9,941 bases of DNA from Gemmatimonadota bacterium (GTDB lineage Bacteria > Gemmatimonadota > Gemmatimonadetes > Gemmatimonadales > Gemmatimonadaceae), in assembly GCA_003222065.1 (NCBI GenBank), contig QHUV01000053.1, positions 1-9,941 of the forward strand, in the 5' to 3' direction. Shown here in pieces: positions 1-6,074 of the stretch (position 1 is its first letter; each line of letters begins with the position of its first letter). The position numbers and the translations under genes are program-made. The notes below the pieces were generated by a model, which was not told where the DNA came from, ran no database searches, and was given only the letters and a program-made list of their open reading frames with translations.

Positions 1-1900
1 GTTCTGTGTTTCGATCCATGTATGGATGAAAGCGACGCGCGGAAGCTGCACGACATGTGACCGCACGCTCGGCGCGGCCGCGACGGCGACGCCCTTCATG
101 CCGAGTTGTGAGACCGCGTCGCGCGTGGACGCGGAATTGTCGACGAGATACGCGCCGGCTGCGTAGGTGGTGCCGTTGACAATGAACGCGCTATCGGCGA
201 TCGAGACCTTCGCGCCGCCGACCTTCCATGGCAGCATTGCGGATCGCCAATCGCCGGAGTGCGATACGATGAGCGTCGCACCGGTACCCGCCACGTTGCC
301 AACGACATGCGCATCGTCTTTGAGCAATTGCATTGGCTTCGTCAGCACGGTCGAATCGGCGATCGTGTGCACGGTGACATGACGCAATTGGTCGAGCGAC
401 CATCCCGTATCGTCGTAAGGTGACGGATCATCCGGCCGGAATTTCTGAACGGCGAGCACCGTGCGAATGAGCGCGGTGTAGGGCTGGTCCATGCGCACGA
501 TCCAATCGCCGACGTTGACATTCACCATTCGTCCAGTGCGCCCGCTGTCGGCGCGCGCAGCGGCTGAATCGCCACGGAACGACGAACGCATATGGCGCCG
601 AAGTCATACCGCGCTCCACCATCCGTGTCGCCTTGAGCGCGAAGTTCTCCACGAACGTATCGCGGTTATCGGCCACGAATTTGAGCGCTACCAGAATCCC
701 AGACTGCTGATAGTTGATGTTGCTCCGAATGCACCATTTGATGCCGTTCACCGGCGGATTCGGCCGGTACCACTCCTTCGACGTCGCTGACCCCTGCAGG
801 TTCACGATCTGACAATCGGCGCCACCGGACGTATACGTCTCGTAGAACTTGCCCATCGAGTTCCGGAACTGCGCGATGCCGAGCATGTAGTTAGGCGCCC
901 AGCCATCGTAGAATCCGTGCGTCCAAACCCCCGGCAATCCTCGTTTGGTAAGCTCGTTGACTTCCTGATACGCGAGCGTGTGCCACTCACCGACGGTGAT
1001 CGGATCGAACTCGTCGTTGTATGGGCCAGTGCCGGTGCTCGTGTACAGGAACGGCACTGACTCGTGGAGATCGTGCATGATCGTCGGCCGCCAATGCAGA
1101 AATCCGGCGTTGACGTGCTGCGTGAGCTTGATGCTCATCATCAGGCCGTCGCGATTGTTGTCATGGGCGATGTATTTGCCCCAGTAAACGGTCGGGATGC
1201 CGCCGCGGCCAAGCTTGAGTTGTTTCTCTTCCTCGATGATGTCGACGATGCGGTTCCGGCCGTCGACTTCAGTCGCCGGCGTGATCAGCGTGATGACGTT
1301 GTTACGAATCTTCTGAATGAAGGGGGTCTCTTCGACGGCAAGGCGATAGAGGAGCTCCATCAGCATCTCCGGGCTTCCCGTTTCCGGCGCGTGAATGGTG
1401 CCGGTGAGCCAATAAATCGGCTTGGCCTCGTGAATGAGGCGCGTGCGGTCGCTCTCGGAGACGCCGCGCGGATCCGCCAGGCGGGCCGCCATGTTTCGAT
1501 AATCGTCCAACCGCTTTATCGTATTCTCATCAGCCACCGCGGCGATAATCATCTCGCGCCCTTCCTCGCTCATGCCGAGCGAGAAGACCTTGACGCGCGG
1601 TGACGCCGCTTCCACGGCGCGAAAGTACTTGTTGAGATCCTCCGTCCGTGACAGTCGTCCGATGGTTCCGGGCACGTACCCGAGCACTTTGAGTGGCGTC
1701 GGTACCGTCTTCGACGCGGGCAGATGATCGACTAGCTCCGTTGTGAACTTCCACTTCGGATCCACCGGAGTTAGCTCGCGAATCTTGGCGGTGTACTCGG
1801 CGTCGTTCGACTGCTGAGCGTACAGCGGCGCAAAGCCGGCGACCGGCACCATCATCGCGGCGACAAATATTCCGCTGCGTAACACCCGAAGGGTGAGCAT
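1..1900 (-). CDS. Secreted M14-family zinc carboxypeptidase, frameshifted and cut by the left window edge
   Basis: Predicted exported zinc peptidase of family M14. The start at 1900 is chosen because it begins a clean signal peptide (hydrophobic residues about 10-27, cleavage likely after LYA28, before QQS). Residues then show the M14 pattern: zinc ligands H170 and E173 in HAPE, the NNRDG segment with the substrate-binding-type R250, a third ligand in HDLHE (H279 preferred over H276), and a candidate catalytic Glu, E354, in FYET. The frame runs to V441-P442 and then becomes Arg-rich nonsense that stops at 428. Moving by one base near 574 restores family-like sequence (GDSAAARADSGRTGRMVNVN, later PYDDTGWSLDQLRHV), open to base 1: 442 plus 191 residues so far. 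Either this is a real pseudogene or one base is wrong in the assembly. A lipoprotein gene lies 80 bp upstream on the same strand. No strong Shine-Dalgarno sequence is visible. Family call secure; intactness unknown. Confidence 0.86.
571..577 (-). other. Frameshift junction in the M14 peptidase gene
   Basis: On the minus strand, codon CCG (575-577, P442) is followed by one extra T (574) and then by GGC GAT, which opens the second frame. The second frame cannot start earlier than about 603 because a TGA lies at 604-606, and the first frame ends at 428, so the shift must fall between those points. A one-base insertion or a two-base deletion explains it equally well. There is no long homopolymer or obvious slippery heptamer, which argues against programmed frameshifting. 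Confidence 0.8.
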
Positions 1901-1980
1901 GCCGTTCTCGTTGGAGGAGAGAAAGACGACACTAGACGCCCTCGGTGGTGCTCGCAAGCGCGCCCAGGTGACCGCTCGCG

Positions 1981-2217
1981 TCATCGCGACGGGAGGGTCA
2001 TGTTCGCCAAGGTCGCCAGGCGGGTAATGACAGTGTCTTGACGCGCGACCACGCCGCGGAGCGAGTCTACCTGGTTCTGTAGGAGAGCGTAATCCTGGCG
2101 CATGGCGCTGATCTCGGTTCCTACCTGGACCATGGCCTCCGCGATATTGGCTTCGGCACGAGGATCTCGGCACGAGCAGACGAAAAGAGCGGCGAGGAGC
2201 ACAATCAACGGTCGCAT
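1981..2217 (-). CDS. Small putative lipoprotein with a coiled-coil body
   Basis: A 78-residue protein. The N-terminus is a short charged start followed by a hydrophobic stretch (LIVLLAALFV) and then C14 and C16 in a CSC context, which resembles a lipoprotein signal with a loose lipobox. The remainder, about residues 20-70, is rich in Ala, Glu, Gln, Leu and Val with heptad-like spacing (VGTEISAM, ALLQNQVDSLRGVV), so a short helical coiled coil is likely. It would then be a lipid-anchored envelope protein. It sits 80 bp upstream of the M14 peptidase start on the same strand and could be co-transcribed with it. No clear ribosome binding site is seen before the ATG. I do not recognise a named family, and function is unknown. 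The signal peptide and the use of the strand consistent with its neighbour argue that it is a real gene. Confidence 0.68.
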   Translation of the reverse strand: MRPLIVLLAALFVCSCRDPRAEANIAEAMVQVGTEISAMRQDYALLQNQVDSLRGVVARQDTVITRLATLANMTLPSR

Positions 2218-2325
2218 GATGGGTTTCGGCGATCGGTAGATAGCTCCCTCGTCCTACGCGGCGGAATGCTTGCCTGTGTGCGCGTGAGATCCGAGGAAGC
2301 AATGAGAAGCGCGTAGCGTGACGGC
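2218..2325. promoter_or_regulatory. Divergent intergenic region between lipoprotein and pseudopilin genes
   Basis: This 108-bp spacer separates two genes transcribed away from each other, so promoters for both must lie here or slightly inside the genes. I see no convincing paired -35/-10 boxes. A TATCTA-like -10 for the minus-strand gene can be read near 2232-2237, but its -35 partner is poor. A GAGGAAG purine block at 2293-2299 is well placed for an ATG at 2302 that opens only a four-codon reading frame. It is not close to the pseudopilin start at 2326. Confidence 0.35.
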
Positions 2326-2808
2326 ATGCCGATGCTCTGGCCACGCCGCTTTCGCAAACAGCGCGGGACGATCGGTGTTTATGCTACGCTTCGTGCGGCG
2401 TTCACGCTGCCCGAGCTGCTCGTCGTACTCCTCGTCTTGTCGATCTTGCTCGGTTTGGCGGTGACGCGCATCAGTGCCGCGGCCGACCGGACGGCCGTGC
2501 GATCGGCGGCAGCCGACGCGGCCGTAGTTTTCGAGACCGCGCGGAACGCGGCGACCTACCGCCGGGTGCCCGTCACGGTACGCATCGACTCGTTACGGGG
2601 CGCCGTTGAGGCACGCGTCGATACCTCCGTACTTCTGCGACGCGACCTTACGATTGGCTATGGCGTGCGCATCTCTGCCTCCCGCGATTCCATGGCATTC
2701 GACGCCCGCGGGCTCGGCATGGGTGCGGCGAATCTCAGCCTCGTCGCCCGGCGCGGCCGAGCGGTGGATACGCTCTTTCTTTCCCGTCTCGGCCGTATTC
2801 GATACTGA
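2326..2808 (+). CDS. Orphan type II/IV pseudopilin (GspH/FimT-like)
   Basis: A 160-residue protein with a prepilin-type N-terminus: a long basic leader of about 25 residues (RRFRKQR), then FTLPELLVVLLVLSILLGLAV. F26 would be mature residue 1 and E30 matches the conserved Glu at mature position 5, followed by a helix of about 20 hydrophobic residues. The remainder (about 50-160) is Ala- and Arg-rich with beta-prone segments near the end (SLVARRGRAVDTLFLSRLGRIRY), as in GspH/FimT minor pseudopilins. These are processed by prepilin peptidase and join a pseudopilus at the inner membrane. The residue before the cleavage site is Ala25, not the usual Gly, which is unusual. No other pilin, secretion ATPase or prepilin peptidase gene is nearby. 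ATG 2326 is the first start after an in-frame TAG at 2314; ATG 2332 is an alternative. No good Shine-Dalgarno sequence is visible. Confidence 0.82.
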   Translation: MPMLWPRRFRKQRGTIGVYATLRAAFTLPELLVVLLVLSILLGLAVTRISAAADRTAVRSAAADAAVVFETARNAATYRRVPVTVRIDSLRGAVEARVDTSVLLRRDLTIGYGVRISASRDSMAFDARGLGMGAANLSLVARRGRAVDTLFLSRLGRIRY

Positions 2809-3005
2809 CTGCGGCTAAGAGAGCCAAAGGACGCTGGCCCCGAGCCGAGAAGCAGCACAATTTGCGGATGAATCCAGTCGACGCGTGACGTCGATCACCG
2901 TGGAACGGCTTCTCGAAGGGCATTCACTCGGTTAGTGCGGGAGTGGACCTGCCATAAACGTGTGATGTGACGCGCCCGCAGAGGGGGTGGGTTATAGCAA
3001 AAGAC
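2809..3005 (+). promoter_or_regulatory. Upstream region of the ECF sigma operon
   Basis: This spacer of about 200 bp carries the likely promoter of the four-gene operon. A GGAAC element at 2902-2906 matches the core of many ECF -35 boxes, which would fit autoregulation, but I could not find a well-spaced ECF -10 partner. GTGA and TCAC half-sites face each other just before it (about 2886-2898). A CATAAA at 2953-2958 could be a -10 for a housekeeping promoter, with a weak -35. A purine- and G-rich block (AGAGGGGG, about 2981-2988) lies 17 bases before ATG 3006, far for a Shine-Dalgarno sequence. Confidence 0.3.
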
Positions 3006-3545
3006 ATGAGCGACGATGCCGCCGACGTACAACGCGTGCTGTCAGGCGACGTTGATGCATACGCGAAGCTCGTCGATCGGTACTACGATCGGTGCGCGCG
3101 TTTTGCAATCCGAATGCTGGGCAACCGCGATGACGCGGAGGATGCACTTCAGTCCACTTTCCTTCGCGCCTATCGGGCGCTGGGTCGGTATCAAGAGCGG
3201 GACCGCTTCAGTGCGTGGTTGTATCGAATACTCGTCAATCAGTGCCGTAGCATCGCTGCCCGGCGTTCGCATCGCGAACGCGTCTTCGTGCGCGAAGAAG
3301 CGCTCCTGCTAAACGCACCGGACAAGACGCCGGCTTGGACCGGTGAAGACGAAGAATTTGTTCAGCGTGTACTCAACGAGTTGGACCCGCTGTTGCGAGA
3401 AGCCTTTCTGCTGAAGTACGTCGAAGAGTTGAGTTATGAAGAGATGGCGGCGCTTACGGGTGCCGGCGTTTCAGCCCTCAAGATGCGGGTCAAGCGCGCA
3501 TGCGACAGGCTGCGCGAACGGTGGGAGCGAATCCGGGATGATTGA
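3006..3545 (+). CDS. ECF-family RNA polymerase sigma factor
   Basis: A 179-residue sigma-70-family factor of the extracytoplasmic-function type: region 2 followed directly by region 4, with no region 3. Region 2 covers about residues 8-85, with the conserved DAEDALQSTFLRAYRAL segment (43-59) that contacts core polymerase, then RFSAWLYRILVNQCRS. Region 4 covers about 115-175, with the helix-turn-helix LSYEEMAALTGAGVSALKMRVKRA (142-165) that reads the -35 element. I chose ATG 3006 because the sequence from MSDDAADVQRV matches usual ECF N-termini. An in-frame GTG at 2967 would add 13 residues that look unrelated. The gene overlaps the next one by 8 bp, the classical arrangement of an ECF factor with its membrane regulator, so the next product is the likely anti-sigma factor. 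Its target promoters cannot be read from this window, but autoregulation is common in this class. Confidence 0.95.
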   Translation: MSDDAADVQRVLSGDVDAYAKLVDRYYDRCARFAIRMLGNRDDAEDALQSTFLRAYRALGRYQERDRFSAWLYRILVNQCRSIAARRSHRERVFVREEALLLNAPDKTPAWTGEDEEFVQRVLNELDPLLREAFLLKYVEELSYEEMAALTGAGVSALKMRVKRACDRLRERWERIRDD

Positions 3546-4149
3546 TCCAGAGCTGGACCCTGACATCGAGTGGATTGCGCGAGAGGCCAAGCGCGCGGTC
3601 GCCGTCGATCCGATGGCGGTCGAGCGTGTCATGGCGCGCGTTCGACTCGAGCCCCGGCCGCGCGTCCACAACCTCCGGTGGCGCTGGATCGTCGAGCCAC
3701 GCTCGCTTCCCCTCTCGCCACTCGTCGGTGCCGCGCTTGCTGCTGGTCTCGTCGGCATCGGCATTTTGCTCGGACACTCTCAAATCGATCGGGGCGGTCA
3801 AACGACGCCGACCGGACGGCCACAGGCCGTTGCTGCACTACGGCCCCCGCTCGCTCCTCATGATACGGTCATCAAGTTCGTGCTTGTCGCGCCTCAGGCT
3901 TCCACTGTTGCGGTTGTCGGTGACTTCAACAATTGGGATGCGCAAGCCACGCCGATGACGCGCACGCCAACGGGCGGCACGTGGAGTGTCGCAATTCCGT
4001 TGCATGCTGGCCGACACGTCTATGCGTTCGTGATCAACGGCGCGAATGGTACCACCCAGTGGGTTGCCGACCCGACGGCCCCGCTGGCCCCCGAGGACGG
4101 CCTCGGAGCGCCCAATTCGGTTGTCCTCGTCGGAGGATCCGCGTCGTGA
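3538..4149 (+). CDS. Membrane protein with outward CBM48/AMPK-type glycogen-binding domain, in anti-sigma position
   Basis: A 203-residue single-pass protein. Residues 1-58 are predicted cytoplasmic (acidic, then Arg-rich), residues about 60-79 form one membrane helix (LVGAALAAGLVGIGILLG), a Pro-rich linker follows, and residues about 108-199 form an isoamylase N-terminal/AMPK-beta-like carbohydrate-binding domain. Visible hallmarks are GDFNNWD (128-134, W133), GTWSVAIPL (W149), HVYAFVING, QWVADP (W175) and N193 near the end; the Trp and Asn positions resemble glycogen-contact residues of AMPK-beta. The start ATG 3538 lies inside the sigma gene with a GGGAG ten bases upstream, giving an 8-bp overlap that suggests translational coupling. 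The short cytoplasmic tail has no HxxxCxxC zinc anti-sigma motif and is shorter than usual, so an anti-sigma role is inferred from position and topology only. The same kind of domain recurs in the fourth gene of the operon. Confidence 0.88.
   Translation: MIDPELDPDIEWIAREAKRAVAVDPMAVERVMARVRLEPRPRVHNLRWRWIVEPRSLPLSPLVGAALAAGLVGIGILLGHSQIDRGGQTTPTGRPQAVAALRPPLAPHDTVIKFVLVAPQASTVAVVGDFNNWDAQATPMTRTPTGGTWSVAIPLHAGRHVYAFVINGANGTTQWVADPTAPLAPEDGLGAPNSVVLVGGSAS
4132..4136 (+). promoter_or_regulatory. Ribosome binding site deciding a GTG start
   Basis: GGAGG sits 9 bases before GTG 4146, inside the end of the preceding coding region. It is the clearest Shine-Dalgarno sequence in the operon. It supports the GTG start over in-frame starts far upstream, which would overlap the CBM48 gene for most of its length. 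Confidence 0.75.
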
Positions 4150-4817
4150 CGCTGGTGAGCTCGAGACGTTCTCGCGTTGTTATTCGCGCCGCCGCGGTGT
4201 TGGCGGCCGCGGTTCATCCACTGGCGCTCGTCGCACAAGATCCTGATCCGTTATCGCGATTGGACCCGAACACGCGTTTTGTCGTCGAGGTCATCATCGA
4301 CTCCGCGCGCGTCGCCGGCGTCCCCACGCGACCACTTCTTCTCAAGGCGCTCCAGGGCGCGGCGTATCACGCGGACAATAAGCACATCATTGCCGCCGTT
4401 CGCTCGGTGTTTCATGCCGAGTTGGACGTGCGCGTCGCGCTCGGTTCGGCGCTCAACGAGTCCGAGTGGGCCTCCGCGGTCTCCGCACTGCAGTCCGGCG
4501 TCCCGCTCGAAGCGCTGGCCAAATTCCGCGGCGAGCGCTCGGGTAAACCGCTCACGCGCGCGCTCGTCGTGCTTACCGATCTCATTCAGCGCGGCGTCCC
4601 GGTATCCGAGGCGTCCTCGGCAATAATGCAGCTATGGCAGCGTGGCGCGGGCGATGGTGACTTCTACGGGTTGTGGAAGAACGTCGAACAGGACATACTT
4701 TCTGGGCAGAATCCGGGGACCGCGCTCGAGCAACGCATGCGCGAGATCCCTGTACGTGTGACGCCCGGAACCAAGATACCGCCAGCGTCACAGGAGCCGA
4801 ATAACTCGAGCTCGTAA
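4146..4817 (+). CDS. Secreted helical protein of unknown function, third gene of the ECF operon
   Basis: A 223-residue protein beginning at GTG 4146, which overlaps the preceding TGA by 4 bp (GTGA) and has GGAGG 9 bases upstream. The N-terminus is a signal peptide: Arg-rich residues 7-14, a hydrophobic core (AAAVLAAAVHPLAL, 15-28), cleavage likely after A30 in LVA-QD. The mature part looks almost entirely alpha-helical, with amphipathic helices (RFVVEVIIDSARVAGV, KHIIAAVRSVFHAEL, ASAVSALQSGVPLEALAKF, ALVVLTDLIQRGV). A Pro- and Ser-rich tail ends the protein. There is no membrane helix after the signal, so a periplasmic location is predicted. I recognise no enzyme motif or named family. Lying between the CBM48 membrane protein and the barrel, it may be a periplasmic partner that links them; this is inference. 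The next gene begins 3 bp after its stop. Confidence 0.82.
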   Translation: MTLVSSRRSRVVIRAAAVLAAAVHPLALVAQDPDPLSRLDPNTRFVVEVIIDSARVAGVPTRPLLLKALQGAAYHADNKHIIAAVRSVFHAELDVRVALGSALNESEWASAVSALQSGVPLEALAKFRGERSGKPLTRALVVLTDLIQRGVPVSEASSAIMQLWQRGAGDGDFYGLWKNVEQDILSGQNPGTALEQRMREIPVRVTPGTKIPPASQEPNNSSS

Positions 4818-4820
4818 ATC

Positions 4821-6074
4821 ATGACCGAGCCGAAAGCCGCCATCGTCGCGCTTACGTTCGTGTTGCTCGCTCCGCAAGGAGCGCTGGCACAGATCGCGTC
4901 GAAGGTGGAAGCCGGCACGATCATGACGCAGCAGGATGGCGAGGTGCCGGCGAGCATTTTCAGCGTGGCGCCCGGCATTCGCTTCGATCTTCCATACCTC
5001 GCGCTCGCGGCGCACGGCTCGGCGTGGCTTACCGGGCAGCAATGGCAGATCGCGGACGGCACACTCTCTGGCAGCCTCCTCACGCCGACCGTCAGTCACT
5101 TCCGAGGTGAGTTGATCGGCAACGCCAGTCGGGCGTTTTTCGACCGCTCCCTTGAGAATGATCAGGTAGACGGACAGGCACGGCTCCATATGCTGTTCGC
5201 GCAGCGCGGCGGCATCTGGGTGGGCGGCGGTGTCGCCCGGCCTTGGCGCATTGCCGTCGTATCGTCTGTCGACGTCACCGGCGGCGGCGCGTGGACACGC
5301 GTCGGCGATGCGATGCTCAGCGGCACCTACACAAATTTCTTCTTTACGAAAGTGGCGGCGACGCGCGACTCGTCAGGCACGACGCAGTCGTGTGGCACGC
5401 GGAATGAGCCGTTGTCGCTCGCGAGCGGCAGCGGCTCTTCACTTTCGAGTTCCTCGACGTCGAGTGCGACCACTGATTGCCGCCGGCAGTCGCGCTTCAG
5501 TGACATCGAGGGATCGGTGAACTGGGCGTACGGTTGGTTCGAGCTTACCGGACAGGCGGGCTATCGCTTCGGCGATTCGTACGACGTTACTCCCGACTCC
5601 CGTCGCTGGGCGGCCGGGACCGCCGTTCTGTGGATCACGAGCCGCGTCGCCGCCGTGATGGGCGGCGGGCGCGTTCCAGCGAATCCGTCGCGTGGCTTGC
5701 CGGCGCGAAACTATGCGAACTTTGGTCTGATGCTCTCGTACTCGTCGATCCCACGCACCACCGTGCCGGTCGCACCGCGGACGCTCGCCGCGGTGAAGGA
5801 TTTCGAGGTCCGGCCGCTCGCGACGGGGACGCAGAAGATCACTGTCCGAGTTGGCGGCGTCGAGACGGTCGAGGTAATGGGCGACTTCAGCGATTGGACG
5901 CCGCTCGTGCTGATGCGCCGCGGTCGCGATCTCTGGGACATCACCCTTCCGGTGACCACCGGCGTTCATGAGATCAACCTGCGCCTCGATGGCGGCCCCT
6001 GGCTCGCGCCGCCTGGCTTGCCGACACGTCGCGATAGCTTCAGCGGCGACGTCGGCCTGCTTGTAGTACCGTAG
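4821..6074 (+). CDS. Predicted outer-membrane beta-barrel with C-terminal CBM48/AMPK-type glycogen-binding domain
   Basis: A 417-residue exported protein. Signal peptide: residues 1-23, hydrophobic core IVALTFVLLAPQGALA, cleavage likely after A23. Residues about 25-315 have the alternating, Gly- and aromatic-rich pattern of a beta-barrel (HGSAWLTGQQW, GGIWVGGGVARPW, GSVNWAYGWFELTGQAGYRFG, NFGLMLSYSS). A Ser-rich loop (about 198-217) lies between C191 and C220, the only two Cys, which could form a disulfide. Residues about 327-416 are a second CBM48-like domain: VMGDFSDWTPL (W359), DLWDITLPV (W372), GGPWLAPP (W394). The Asn expected near the end is absent (SGDVGLLVV), so ligand binding may differ from the upstream copy. 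The domain probably faces the periplasm or the surface; which is unclear. Start ATG 4821 is 3 bp after the previous stop with no strong Shine-Dalgarno sequence, suggesting coupling. The 3' end overlaps the facing gene by 35 bp. Confidence 0.85.
   Translation: MTEPKAAIVALTFVLLAPQGALAQIASKVEAGTIMTQQDGEVPASIFSVAPGIRFDLPYLALAAHGSAWLTGQQWQIADGTLSGSLLTPTVSHFRGELIGNASRAFFDRSLENDQVDGQARLHMLFAQRGGIWVGGGVARPWRIAVVSSVDVTGGGAWTRVGDAMLSGTYTNFFFTKVAATRDSSGTTQSCGTRNEPLSLASGSGSSLSSSSTSSATTDCRRQSRFSDIEGSVNWAYGWFELTGQAGYRFGDSYDVTPDSRRWAAGTAVLWITSRVAAVMGGGRVPANPSRGLPARNYANFGLMLSYSSIPRTTVPVAPRTLAAVKDFEVRPLATGTQKITVRVGGVETVEVMGDFSDWTPLVLMRRGRDLWDITLPVTTGVHEINLRLDGGPWLAPPGLPTRRDSFSGDVGLLVVP

Noticed and set aside
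2302..2316. Four-codon leader reading frame ATG AGA AGC GCG TAG with a GAGGAAG upstream
   Set aside because: Too short to judge and easily due to chance; nothing suggests attenuation of the pseudopilin gene.
1901..2344. Upstream extension of the M14 reading frame, open to 2344
   Set aside because: The extension is Arg- and His-rich, unlike the family, covers the lipoprotein gene in another frame, and lies before a clean signal peptide starting at 1900. It is a chance open frame in GC-rich DNA.
3436..3537. In-frame extension of the CBM48 membrane protein into the sigma gene
   Set aside because: It would overlap sigma region 4 by about 100 bp and adds a Trp/Arg/Ser-rich segment with no family look. 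ATG 3538 gives the usual short overlap with a GGGAG upstream.
3933..4145. Longer start for the third operon gene
   Set aside because: It would overlap the CBM48 domain coding region for over 200 bp. GTG 4146 has GGAGG 9 bases upstream and begins a signal peptide.
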